64,000 bases of DNA, from assembly GCA_017940465.1 (NCBI GenBank), contig JAGAYN010000016.1:22595-86594 (forward strand). The letters are read 5' to 3'. The position numbers and the translations under genes are program-made. Under the pieces are notes generated by a model. It was not told the DNA's origin. It saw nothing but the letters and a program-made list of their open reading frames with translations, and searched no databases. Below, in pieces: positions 17,718 to 26,394 of the stretch; positions within the stretch are counted from its first letter, which is position 1, and every line of letters starts with the position of its first letter. Source of the DNA: Bacteroidales bacterium. Lineage in GTDB: Bacteria; Bacteroidota; Bacteroidia; Bacteroidales; P3.

Positions 17718-19805
17718 ATGACCGCATTCATCTTGCTGTCGACCCTGTTGCTGATGCAGCAGCCGGACAGCAGCGTCACCCTGCGCGGGGTGACCGTCAG
17801 CGCACGCAGCGCACAGCAGGCCGAAGCCTCGCAGCCCGCCGTGGAAGTGGATGCCTGCTACCTGGACAACCACTTCTCCTCCAGCCTCGTACAGAGCCTG
17901 GAGAGGATACCGGGCGTGAAAGCCCAGAGCATAGGCTCCGGCCAGTCGAAGCCCACCATCCGCGGGATGGGCTTCAACCGCATGGTGGTAAGCGAAAACG
18001 GCATCAAGCACGAAGGGCAGCAGTGGGGCGACGACCACGGGCTGGAAATGGACCAGAACGCCATCGACGCCGTGGAGGTCGTCAAAGGTCCCGCCGCACT
18101 GCTCTACGGCTCCGACGCCATCGGCGGCGTGCTGGCCTTGAAAAGCAACGCCATCCCCACAAGCGCCTTCGAGGGGTCGGCCTCGCTCTTCGGCAACAGC
18201 AGCAGCGACCTCCTCGGCATGGCCCTCCGGCTGGGGGGACGCAGCAAGGGCTTCTTCTGGAAGGCCGTGGCCTCGTGGAGCGACTATGCCGACGCGCGTG
18301 TGCCGACCGACAGCATCCAATACTACTCCTACCAGATACGCCTCCCCCACAGCCGCCTGCGCAACACCGCCGGGAACGAGGTGGACGGCCGACTGACGCT
18401 GGGGTGGACCAACAACGAGAACTTCCGCACCGACCTGACGGTAAGCGACGTATACTGCCGGAGCGGCTTCTTCGCCGATGCCCATGGGCTGGAGGTGCGC
18501 CTGTCGAGGATAGACTACAACCGGTCGAACCGCGACGTGGACCTCCCCTCACAGTGGGTGAACCACCTGAAAGTGCACAGCCACAGCACCCTGCAGCTGG
18601 GCGCCCTGTGGCTGGAAGGCCACCTGGCCTGGCAGCACAACTTGCGCGAGGAGATGAGCGAGCCCCTCTCGCACGGCTACATGCCCACGCCGCCCGACAG
18701 CCTGGAACGGCGCTTCGACAAGCACACCGCCACCGGCGGCCTCGCAATGAAGCTCCCCATCGGCGAAAGCCACCAGCTCAGCGCCGGGAGCGTGGCCGAA
18801 CTGCAGCGCAACCGTCGCAGCGGATGGGGCTTCATCCTGCCCGACTTCGAGGCCCGAAGTTGGGGGCTGTACCTGATGGACCACTGGCACACCAGCGAGC
18901 AGCTAACCCTCAACGGGGGGCTGCGTTTCGACGCGGCACATACCGACATCCACGCCTACCGCGACTGGTACAGCACCCCCGTGGCAGGCGGCGGCGAGGA
19001 ACGGCTGCAGTGCTCCTCGGAACTGTCGCGCACGTTCAGCAGCCTCACCTGGTCGGTGGGGGCCAACTGGCATAGCGACCACTGGCTGCTGCGCGCCAAC
19101 CTGGGCAAAGCCTTCCGCGTGCCCATCGCCAAGGAACTGGGTGCCGACGGCATCAACTACCACATCTTCCGCTACGAGCAGGGAAATCCCACGCTGGACC
19201 CCGAGCAGTCGTACCAACTGGATGCCGGCGTGGAGTGGAGCCGTGGGGCGGTGGCCCTCAAGGTGGACCCCTACCTCAACTACTTCCCCAACTACATCTA
19301 CCTCTGCCCAACGTATGAATTCGTGGAGGGGTTGCAACTCTACCGCTACACGCAGACCGAGGTGCTGCGTTGGGGGCTGGAGCTGGAGGCGTCCCTGCGG
19401 CTGTCGGCACACTGGGAGACCTCGCTGCGGGGCTACTACTGCTACGCCCGCCAGCAGTCGGGGGGCATGAAGGGCTACACGCTGCCCTTCTCGGTGCCGC
19501 TGACCGCCGACGCAGAGGTGCAGTGGATGCCGTGGCGCGAAGGCGACGGGGCCGTAACCCTCAACCTCCACATCGTGGGGGCACAAGAGAAGATCGTCCC
19601 TCCCGAAAAGCCCACGCCCGCCTTCTTCACGCTGAACATAGCCTTCTCGCGCCAGTTCACGCTCGGCGGCCATTCCCTCTCGCTCTCCCTGCAGGCCAAT
19701 AACCTGCTCAATGACCGCCACTACGACCACTCGAGCTATTACCGGCTCATCGATGTGCCCGAACCCGGGCGGCACGTCGCCATTAAAATGAAAATCAATT
19801 TGTAA
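17718..19805 (+). CDS. TonB-dependent outer-membrane receptor, probably for a metal
   Basis: 695 residues. A short signal peptide is followed directly by the plug domain (VTLRGVTVSARS ... PTIRGMGFNRM ... VEVVKGPAALLYGSDAIGGVL) and a 22-strand barrel ending in an aromatic-rich C-terminal strand region. No carboxypeptidase-like repeat or SusC-type N-terminal extension is present, and no SusD follows, so this is a siderophore/metal/cofactor-type receptor rather than a glycan receptor. The plug loop carries HEGQQWGDDHG, a His/Asp-rich segment. Flanking genes encode metal-ligand-rich proteins, which supports zinc, copper or a similar cation as substrate. Confidence 0.85.
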   Translation: MTAFILLSTLLLMQQPDSSVTLRGVTVSARSAQQAEASQPAVEVDACYLDNHFSSSLVQSLERIPGVKAQSIGSGQSKPTIRGMGFNRMVVSENGIKHEGQQWGDDHGLEMDQNAIDAVEVVKGPAALLYGSDAIGGVLALKSNAIPTSAFEGSASLFGNSSSDLLGMALRLGGRSKGFFWKAVASWSDYADARVPTDSIQYYSYQIRLPHSRLRNTAGNEVDGRLTLGWTNNENFRTDLTVSDVYCRSGFFADAHGLEVRLSRIDYNRSNRDVDLPSQWVNHLKVHSHSTLQLGALWLEGHLAWQHNLREEMSEPLSHGYMPTPPDSLERRFDKHTATGGLAMKLPIGESHQLSAGSVAELQRNRRSGWGFILPDFEARSWGLYLMDHWHTSEQLTLNGGLRFDAAHTDIHAYRDWYSTPVAGGGEERLQCSSELSRTFSSLTWSVGANWHSDHWLLRANLGKAFRVPIAKELGADGINYHIFRYEQGNPTLDPEQSYQLDAGVEWSRGAVALKVDPYLNYFPNYIYLCPTYEFVEGLQLYRYTQTEVLRWGLELEASLRLSAHWETSLRGYYCYARQQSGGMKGYTLPFSVPLTADAEVQWMPWREGDGAVTLNLHIVGAQEKIVPPEKPTPAFFTLNIAFSRQFTLGGHSLSLSLQANNLLNDRHYDHSSYYRLIDVPEPGRHVAIKMKINL

Positions 19806-19820
19806 AAACAGAAAAACACC

Positions 19821-20306
19821 ATGAAAAACATTCACAAAACCCTTATATTCGCCGCCCTGCTGTCGCTTGCAGCGGCCTGTTCCGACAACGAGGACGTGGA
19901 GCGTCCCGTCATCACCGCCGAAGGCATCGCCGCCTCGCCCGTCAACTGCGACTCCTACGTGCTGGGGGACACCATCCGCCTCTGCTACCGCTTCACCGAC
20001 AACGAGGAACTGGGCAACTTCAACATCGAGGTGCATACCAACCACGACCACCACACCCACTCCGGCGAGGCCGAGGACTGCCCCCGGGAGGCGGAAGAGG
20101 GCCACGAGCATGAGCACGAGGCCGTCAATCCGTGGGTCCTCAACAAGGACTACACCATCCCTGCAGGGACGCGCGACTACACCGCAAGGGTGGAGATACC
20201 CATCCCCGAGGATGTATCCGAAGGGGAATACCACTTCATGATCCGTGTGACCGACCGCGCCGGATGGATGGAGATGAAGTCGCTGTCGATCATGCTGGTG
20301 GACTAA
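19821..20306 (+). CDS. DUF4625 lipoprotein with His-rich metal-binding loops
   Basis: 161 residues. The lipobox LAAACS indicates a lipoprotein. An Ig-like DUF4625 body carries two clusters of ligands: HTNHDHHTHSGEAEDC and EEGHEHEHEA. It lies 15 bases after the TonB receptor and shares its terminator. The inferred role is a surface or periplasmic metal-capturing partner of the receptor. Confidence 0.8.
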   Translation: MKNIHKTLIFAALLSLAAACSDNEDVERPVITAEGIAASPVNCDSYVLGDTIRLCYRFTDNEELGNFNIEVHTNHDHHTHSGEAEDCPREAEEGHEHEHEAVNPWVLNKDYTIPAGTRDYTARVEIPIPEDVSEGEYHFMIRVTDRAGWMEMKSLSIMLVD

Positions 20307-20330
20307 CCCTCCGGCAGGCCTGCAAGAGAA

Positions 20331-20368
20331 AACCCCCAAGGCGCCCTGATTCAGGTGCCTTGGGGGTT
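20331..20368 (+). terminator. Terminator-like hairpin after the DUF4625 gene
   Basis: A 12-bp stem AACCCCCAAGGC / GCCTTGGGGGTT with a 14-nt loop. The T tract after it is weak (GTTTGAAAAC). Confidence 0.65.
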
Positions 20369-20407
20369 GTTTGAAAACATTTATTTCGCCGGATGGAATA
20401 TTTTGTG

Positions 20408-20416
20408 TAATTTTGC
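20408..20416 (+). promoter_or_regulatory. -7 promoter box (TAATTTTGC) for the toxin-antitoxin operon
   Basis: Matches TAnnTTTGC, 26 bases before the antitoxin ATG. Confidence 0.7.
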
Positions 20417-20442
20417 AGCCGTAAAACAAGATAGCCAAGACG

Positions 20443-20619
20443 ATGGAAACCCTGAACAGCGCAACCGCCACCAGTGCTGCCCGCCCTGCTGCCAGACAGC
20501 GTTCGGCGAAGGCCGCAGACCTCCCCAAGACCCCCGAAAGCGAGCTGATGGAGGTGGAGGAGTTTTTTGATATTGTATGGAAACGCTACCTAGAAAAGCA
20601 TGAAAGTCTACAGCGTTAA
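20443..20619 (+). CDS. Small antitoxin-like protein
   Basis: 58 residues, starting METLNSATATSAARPAARQR and ending FFDIVWKRYLEKHESLQR. The basic Ala/Arg-rich N-terminus is followed by an acidic amphipathic helix (ELMEVEEFFDIVWKRYLEK), the form of an antitoxin segment that wraps a RelE/ParE toxin. It starts just after a promoter and overlaps the toxin gene by 20 bases, as in many type II pairs. I do not recognise the DNA-binding fold; identification rests mainly on position and size. Confidence 0.65.
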   Translation: METLNSATATSAARPAARQRSAKAADLPKTPESELMEVEEFFDIVWKRYLEKHESLQR

Positions 20620-20908
20620 GATTTCCCGCAAGGCATGGGGCGATGTGGAGATGCTCTCCGACTTCCTCCTCACCGTGATGAGTGTTGCCGGGGCGCGGAA
20701 ATATCTTGACACGATGATTTTCGAGGTGCAGTCGCTGGCTGTCTTTGCCGACCTGTACCGACCGAGCACCATGGCCGACATACGGCGTTGCCACCCGCAG
20801 GCGCGGCGCATGGTGAGCCATAACCGCCGCTGGACCTACGTCTTCCACATCGAGGGCGACACGGTGATAGTGGACCGCCTGCTGAAGAGCAAGATGATTA
20901 TACGATAA
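20600..20908 (+). CDS. RelE/ParE-family toxin
   Basis: 102 residues with the RelE/ParE pattern: MKVYSVKISRKAWGDVEMLSDFL, then two helices, then HPQARRMVSHNRRWTYVFHIEGDTVIVDRLLKSKMIIR, which matches the beta-strand core and the C-terminal basic strand. Toxins of this family either cleave mRNA at the ribosome or poison gyrase; the sequence does not settle which. The gene overlaps the upstream antitoxin. REP-like repeats begin nine bases after the stop. Confidence 0.8.
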   Translation: MKVYSVKISRKAWGDVEMLSDFLLTVMSVAGARKYLDTMIFEVQSLAVFADLYRPSTMADIRRCHPQARRMVSHNRRWTYVFHIEGDTVIVDRLLKSKMIIR

Positions 20909-20916
20909 GAAAATGT

Positions 20917-21100
20917 GGTCGCGTCCCTACGGGACGCCGAGATGGGTGCACTGGATGCGGCCCCATACTGCGCTTCGTTTGTATGGGGTTATGAGAGGTC
21001 GCGTCCCTGCGGGACGCCGGGATGGGCGCACTGGATGCGGCCCCATACTGCGCTTCGCTTGTATGGGGTTATGAGAGGTCGCGTCCCTGCGGGACGCTGA
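20917..21100. repeat. 80-bp direct repeats with paired hairpins (second REP family)
   Basis: Units begin GGTCGCGTCCC at 20917, 20997 and 21077 (third partial). Each unit holds a GCGTCCCTGCGGGACGC-type hairpin and a second hairpin formed by CCCCATAC and GTATGGGG. A decayed unit (CCCCACAT..ATGTGGG and GGGACGCGATATC) lies at 21345-21418, against the end of the MATE gene. The sequences differ from the REP family at 0.7-4.1 kb. Confidence 0.85.
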
Positions 21101-21109
21101 TCCATGTGC

Positions 21110-21330
21110 TCGGCATGGGACGCGGGGACTGTCAGGGGACGCGGGGACAGCCGGGGAACGCGGGGAAGAACAGGGGACGCGGGGACAGCCGGGGAACGCG
21201 GGGAAGAACAGGGGACGCGGGGACAGCCGGGGGACGCGGGGACAACTAGGGAACGCGGGGGCATCCGGGGAACGCTGGGAAAAACAGGGGACGCGGGGGC
21301 TTCCAGGGGACGTGGGGACTGCCTCGGAGA
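21110..21330 (+). repeat. 18-20-bp tandem array (GGGGAACGCGGGGAMRVCC type)
   Basis: About eleven units alternating between GGGGACGCGGGGACAGCC and GGGGAACGCGGGGAAGAACA, decaying toward 21330. The GGGACGC word also occurs in the neighbouring hairpins, so the array may have grown from one arm of that repeat. Confidence 0.85.
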
Positions 21331-21418
21331 GGCTGAATCTTCGTAACCCCACATAAGTGCAGCGTAATGTGGGCTACCATGTGCCACAACAATACCGGTA
21401 TCCCAGAGGGACGCGATA

Positions 21419-22762
21419 TCATTTGCGGCGGAGGAGGTGTGGGGCGAAGCGGAGGAGGAGGGCGGCGCAGAGGAGGAGGGTGAGGAGTTCGGCGACATCG
21501 ACGGCCCACCAGATGCCGTCGGGACCCGCCAGCGCGGGGAGGAGCCAGACGCAGCCGAGCTCGAAGACCATGGAGCGGGCGAAGGCGGCCACGGCGCTGA
21601 CGAGGCCGTTCTGGAGGCCGGTGAAGAGGGCCGAGGCAAACATGCTCCAGCCGCAGATGAGGAAGCAGAGCATATAGATACGTATCGCGCGCGTGGTGAG
21701 GGCGGCCAGGGCGGCGTCGTAGCCTATAAAGAGGCGGGCCAGGGGAGCGCTGAGGAGTTCGGACGTGAGGGTCATGACGAGCCCCACAGCCCCGATGACG
21801 ACCAGCGACTTGCGCAGGAGCGACCGCTGCTCGCCTACGTCGCCGGCGCCGTAGTGGTAGCCGATGATGGGGGTGAGGGCGAGGTTGTAGCCGATGAAGA
21901 CGGCGGCGTAGGCGAAGGAGATATACATCAGGATGCCGTAGGCCGCCACGCCGTCCTCGCCGTAGAGGCGCATGAGCTGGAGGTTGTAGCAGATGCTGAC
22001 GATGCTCATCGAGATGCTGCTTACGTATTCCGACAGGCCGTTGGAGCAGGCTTTGCCGACATAGGGCCAGAGGGTGCGCGTGCCGCGCAGGAGGCGGAGG
22101 CTTCCGCGGTTGAGGCGGCGGGAGCTGAAGTAGACGAGGGGGAAGGCGCCGCCGACCACCTGGGAGACCACGGTGGACCAGGCCGCGCCTGCGACGCCCC
22201 ACTGCAGGAGCCAGACGAAGAGGGCGTCCAGCAGGATGTTGGTCACGCCGCAGACGAGGCTCATCACGGTGCCCAACTGGGGCCGTTCGGCGGCCATGTA
22301 GTAGGACTGGAAGGCCATCTGGAGGGCGAAGAAGGGCATGCCGACCATGCAGACGCGGCTGTAGACGACGCAGTCGTGCATCATCGGCCCGTCGGCGCCG
22401 AGCCAGCGCGCGATGGCGGGGGCGAAGATGCCGAAGAGGAGGCCCGAGAGGGTGCCCACCACCACCGAGAAGCGCACCAGCATGGTGAAGATGCGGTTGG
22501 CCTTGCCGGCGTAGCCTTCGCCCTTCACCTTGGCCACCAGCGCGGCGCCGCCGCTGCCCACCATCTGTCCCAGCGCGGCCAGCATCATGATGGCCGGCCA
22601 GACGAGGTTGATGGCGGCGAAGCCGGTCTTGCCGACGAAGCGCGAGACGAAGAAGCCGTCCACCATGCTGTAGACCGAGGTGATGAGCACCATGCCGATG
22701 CTCGGCAAGGCCGACTTCGCCAGGCGACGGTAGCCATAATGTCCTGACAATGAAATATCCAT
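21419..22762 (-). CDS. MATE family efflux transporter
   Basis: 447 residues with about twelve hydrophobic helices in two MatE halves. The start MDISLSGHYGYRRLAKSALPSIGMVLITSVYSMVDGFFVSRFVG fits the family, which exports drugs or metabolites by Na+ or H+ antiport through the inner membrane. The ATG at 22762 is chosen because a TATCTTTGC box lies 28 bases upstream; the longer frame would start before that promoter. It stands alone and ends inside the second REP region. Confidence 0.88.
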   Translation of the reverse strand: MDISLSGHYGYRRLAKSALPSIGMVLITSVYSMVDGFFVSRFVGKTGFAAINLVWPAIMMLAALGQMVGSGGAALVAKVKGEGYAGKANRIFTMLVRFSVVVGTLSGLLFGIFAPAIARWLGADGPMMHDCVVYSRVCMVGMPFFALQMAFQSYYMAAERPQLGTVMSLVCGVTNILLDALFVWLLQWGVAGAAWSTVVSQVVGGAFPLVYFSSRRLNRGSLRLLRGTRTLWPYVGKACSNGLSEYVSSISMSIVSICYNLQLMRLYGEDGVAAYGILMYISFAYAAVFIGYNLALTPIIGYHYGAGDVGEQRSLLRKSLVVIGAVGLVMTLTSELLSAPLARLFIGYDAALAALTTRAIRIYMLCFLICGWSMFASALFTGLQNGLVSAVAAFARSMVFELGCVWLLPALAGPDGIWWAVDVAELLTLLLCAALLLRFAPHLLRRK

Positions 22763-22789
22763 ACCTGCGCAGGAGTGCGTTTCCGGGAT

Positions 22790-22798
22790 GCAAAGATA
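22790..22798 (-). promoter_or_regulatory. -7 promoter box (TATCTTTGC) for the MATE gene
   Basis: Minus-strand TAnnTTTGC match. An AAAAAAGGGTGGGG tract lies about 19 bases upstream of the box, and the core of dispersed-element copy B lies upstream of that. Confidence 0.7.
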
Positions 22799-22850
22799 CG
22801 ACTTTTCTCCCACTCCTCCCCACCCTTTTTTCAACAAACGGTCCATAAGC

Positions 22851-22910
22851 GTTCATATCGGTTCTCAGTCGAAGTAAATACCTAGGGGATACCTACAGGA
22901 TACCTACAGG
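22851..22910 (-). repeat. Dispersed 11-bp array element, copy B
   Basis: On the minus strand: GGTATCCTGTA, GGTATCCCCTA, GGTATTTACTT, then the core TTCGACTGAGAACCGATATGAA. It points toward the MATE promoter. Confidence 0.88.
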
Positions 22911-23040
22911 GTCCCCGCGGGGCGGCGCGGCGGCCGCCTGTCGGACCACGGGCTACAGCAGGCTGATGCACAGCGCGTTGCAATATTTCATCCGGAAAAT
23001 ACAATAAAAATGCCGGCGGCGCGTTATCAAAACGCAAAAA

Positions 23041-26000
23041 ATGATGAGACGCATAGCCCTATACATAGCCACCCTCCTCGCCGCGGTCAGCGCGGCGGGC
23101 CAGTCGTCGTCGGTGCTGGCTGCGGGCGAATGGTGGAAAATGGCCGTCGAGGAAGACGGCATCTACCGCATCACCCCCTCCGACCTGCCGGCCCTGAACG
23201 GGCGGCGGTGCGAGGGGCTGGCCGTCTATGGCGGCCGCGGAGGCGCCCTCTCCACCAACAACAGCCAGACCACTATCGGCGACCTGCGCCAGGTGGGCAG
23301 CCAGATAGTGGACCGCAACGGCAACGGCATCTTCGACCCGGGCGACGAACTGCTCTTCTATGCCGAAGGGGCCGAGCAGTGGACCTACAGCAGCGCCCTG
23401 GGGCGCTGGGTGTTCGACCACCACCCTTACGCACGCCAGAACTTCTACTACCTCACCGCCTCCGCCACCGACGCCCTGCGCATCGCGCCCGAAAGCGGCC
23501 CTGCGGCCGACACGGTACTGAGGCATCACTCGGTGGTGACCCATGTGAACAACGACCTGGTGAACCTCTATGAGTCTGGGCAGCAGTGGATGGGCGAGCG
23601 GTTCTCCACCGCGGTGCCTACGCGCACCTTCACCCTGCGCCTGCCGGCCGGCGAGGTGTCCGACGTGAAGCTGCGCTACGCCCTGGCCAGCGTGGCCGGC
23701 GTCGACGGGCGGTTCACGGTGAGCACCCAGGGCTACAGCCGGCAGACCACCATCAACTACCGCTCGGTATACAGCACCGTGGAGGAATCGCTGCCGCAAG
23801 CCTCGCCGACGTACACCTTCACCCTCGCCTACAGCTGCAGCGAGAATGCGGCCAGCGGCTATCTGGACTACATAGAGCTCTGCGCCCAGGCCCCCATCGC
23901 CTTCGGCGGAGGCCAGGCCATCGTGCGCGGACGCCCCTTAGGACGTGCCGCGGCAACATTCCAGCCCTCGGGAGCCGGCGGGGCGCGTGTGTGGGAAGTA
24001 ACCCGTGCCGGCGCCGAGCGGGAACTCACAATAAGTCCCGACGGCTGGAGCGACAGCACCCACGAGGCCCGGAAATACATCCTCTTCGACGGCACCTACT
24101 ACCTCACGCCCACCGCCATCACACCGCTCGCAAACCAAGACCTCCACGGCAGCCCGCAGGCCGACCTGGTGATAGTGACCCACCCGCTGTTCAGACAACA
24201 GGCCGGGAAACTGGCCGCACTGCATGAACTCTTCGACGGGCTGACCACCCTGGTGGCTACCGACGAGGAAGTGTACAACGAATACTCCACCGGCATGCAG
24301 GACCCGATGGCCATCCGGTCGCTGCTGCGCTGGCTGAAGGAACGCCACCCGCAGGCTCCGCCGCGCTACCTGATACTCTTCGGGAAAGGCAGCTACGACA
24401 ACCGCAACCTGCTGGGGAGCGACCTGCCCACGGTGGTGACCTACGAGACCCCCCATTCGTTCGACGACGACGGGGGCTCCTATGCCAGCGACGACATGCT
24501 GGGCTACCTCGCCCCGAACGGCCGGGGAGTGCCGTCGGAAGCGCTGGATGTCAGCGTGGGACGCCTTCCGGCCCGCAACGTGGGCGAGGCGGTGCTGCTG
24601 GTGGACAAGCTGGAAAGCTACATCACACGGCGCGACATGGCCGACGAAAACAACCGCGGCGACTGGCGCAACTACGTGGCCCTGCTGGCCGACGACGCCG
24701 ATCCCGGCAGCCCGGCCGACTCCATCTTCGCCCATTCCTCCGAAGCGGTCGCCTCGGCCATCAAGCAGCAATTCCCCCAGCTCAACATCGACCGCCTCTA
24801 CGCCGACGCCTACCGTCAGGCATCGGGCGCCATCGGCTCCTTCTATCCCGACCTGAACAACGCCCTGCGTCAGCGGCTGAACTACGGATGCCTGCTGCTC
24901 AACTACATAGGGCACGGCTCGACAGCCTATATCGGCACCGAGCGCTACATGGAGGCATCGGACGTGGCGGGCTACACCAACTTTGACCGCCTGCCCGTAT
25001 TCATCACCAGCACCTGCTCCTATGGCCGCTACGACCTGCCGAAGAGCCAGTGCGGAGCGGAACTCTGCCTGCTGGCACCTGCCGGGATGGTGACGGTGGT
25101 CAGCGCCTCGCGCCCCATCAGCCACAGCGAGCGTTTCAACAAAGACCTGGTCCTCTTCGCCCTCGACCCCGCCAACACCATCGGCGACGCGGTGCGGATG
25201 GCCAAGAACCGCACCTATGTCCCCCTGTGCATCGGCATCACGGGCGACCCCGCATTGCGCCTGAGCCAGCCCCGGAACCGCGTCCATGTCACCCACATCA
25301 ACTCGCAACCCGTCAGCGACAATGCCGACATACAGGCGCAGGTCCTCTCCAAAGTCACCGTCACCGGCGAGATACGCGACAGCGTGGGGCAACTGGTACA
25401 CGACTTCGACGGTACGATCTACCCCGTGGTATACGACCGCGAGACACGGGCCTACACTCTGGCCAACGACAATCCCGGCACCGAGGTGGCCTTCATGCAG
25501 CAGAAGAACGTGCTGTACAAAGGCAGCCATACGGTGAGCGGCGGACGGTTCGAGTACAGCTTCATCGTCCCGATGGATGTCTCCTACCGATACGACTACG
25601 CCAAGTTGAGTCATTATGCCAAGTCGGCCTCCGACCATGCCTCGGGTAGCTACCTACGCCTCATGCTGGGCGGCATGAGCGACAGCGCGGATGTGGGCCA
25701 TACGGCCCCACAGATACGCCTCTTCATGGGCGACACCAACTTCCGCACTGGCGGCCTGGTGGGCCACAGCCCTACGCTGGTGGCGCTCCTCTACGACTCG
25801 GCGGGCATCAACACCGGCTTCGGACTGGGGCACGATATCACCGCCGTGCTTGACGACAACCCCGGGAGCCTGGTGGTGCTGAACGACCTGTATGAGGCCG
25901 ACATCGCCGACAGTCGCCGGGGGATGGTGGCCTATAAATTCGAGAAACTCACCCCCGGGCGCCACAAGGTTACGCTGAAAGCATGGAACATCTTCGGCAT

Positions 26001-26337
26001 ATCGGCCACAGCCAGCACCGAATTCACGGTGCGCGGTGCCGACACAATGGTGCTTTCGGCGGTGGAATGCGTACCCAATCCCGCAACGGAATACACCGAC
26101 ATATCGCTGCGTGTCAATGTGTCATCCCGCATCGAATCTGCTACGCTGGAGATATACAACACCCGCGGGCAGAAAGTGTTTGAGCACACGCCGGAGGTGT
26201 CGGCAGAGGGATACATAGTGGGGCCCGTGCGGTGGCGCACCGATGCTGTGGTATCGGGCCTCTACCTGGTGCGCCTGTTGCTGACCGACAGCGACGGGGA
26301 GGTTCACCAAGCCACAGGGAAATGTATTGTATATTGA
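23041..26337 (+). CDS. porU: T9SS sortase PorU (C25/gingipain-like)
   Basis: 1098 residues. PorU removes the C-terminal sorting domain of T9SS cargo at the outer membrane and joins the cargo to anionic lipopolysaccharide. A signal peptide (ALYIATLLAAVSAAG) and an N-terminal beta region precede the C25 caspase-like domain. The catalytic pair is visible: His625 in NYIGHGSTAYIG and Cys659 in ITSTCSYGRYD. The C-terminus (VECVPNPATEYTDISLRV ... GLYLVRLLLTD) is itself a sorting-domain fold, as known for PorU. porV follows 57 bases later and ispF next, a conserved Bacteroidota order. Confidence 0.93.
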   Translation: MMRRIALYIATLLAAVSAAGQSSSVLAAGEWWKMAVEEDGIYRITPSDLPALNGRRCEGLAVYGGRGGALSTNNSQTTIGDLRQVGSQIVDRNGNGIFDPGDELLFYAEGAEQWTYSSALGRWVFDHHPYARQNFYYLTASATDALRIAPESGPAADTVLRHHSVVTHVNNDLVNLYESGQQWMGERFSTAVPTRTFTLRLPAGEVSDVKLRYALASVAGVDGRFTVSTQGYSRQTTINYRSVYSTVEESLPQASPTYTFTLAYSCSENAASGYLDYIELCAQAPIAFGGGQAIVRGRPLGRAAATFQPSGAGGARVWEVTRAGAERELTISPDGWSDSTHEARKYILFDGTYYLTPTAITPLANQDLHGSPQADLVIVTHPLFRQQAGKLAALHELFDGLTTLVATDEEVYNEYSTGMQDPMAIRSLLRWLKERHPQAPPRYLILFGKGSYDNRNLLGSDLPTVVTYETPHSFDDDGGSYASDDMLGYLAPNGRGVPSEALDVSVGRLPARNVGEAVLLVDKLESYITRRDMADENNRGDWRNYVALLADDADPGSPADSIFAHSSEAVASAIKQQFPQLNIDRLYADAYRQASGAIGSFYPDLNNALRQRLNYGCLLLNYIGHGSTAYIGTERYMEASDVAGYTNFDRLPVFITSTCSYGRYDLPKSQCGAELCLLAPAGMVTVVSASRPISHSERFNKDLVLFALDPANTIGDAVRMAKNRTYVPLCIGITGDPALRLSQPRNRVHVTHINSQPVSDNADIQAQVLSKVTVTGEIRDSVGQLVHDFDGTIYPVVYDRETRAYTLANDNPGTEVAFMQQKNVLYKGSHTVSGGRFEYSFIVPMDVSYRYDYAKLSHYAKSASDHASGSYLRLMLGGMSDSADVGHTAPQIRLFMGDTNFRTGGLVGHSPTLVALLYDSAGINTGFGLGHDITAVLDDNPGSLVVLNDLYEADIADSRRGMVAYKFEKLTPGRHKVTLKAWNIFGISATASTEFTVRGADTMVLSAVECVPNPATEYTDISLRVNVSSRIESATLEIYNTRGQKVFEHTPEVSAEGYIVGPVRWRTDAVVSGLYLVRLLLTDSDGEVHQATGKCIVY

Positions 26338-26394
26338 AACAATAAAAGAGAAACAACGCCGTTATAGGCGACAAAACAAGACAGAAAAACAGGA

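Noticed and set aside
21437-22747. Plus-strand frame of 436 codons opposite the MATE transporter
   Set aside because: Glu/Ala/Gly/His-rich low-complexity antisense frame without motifs.
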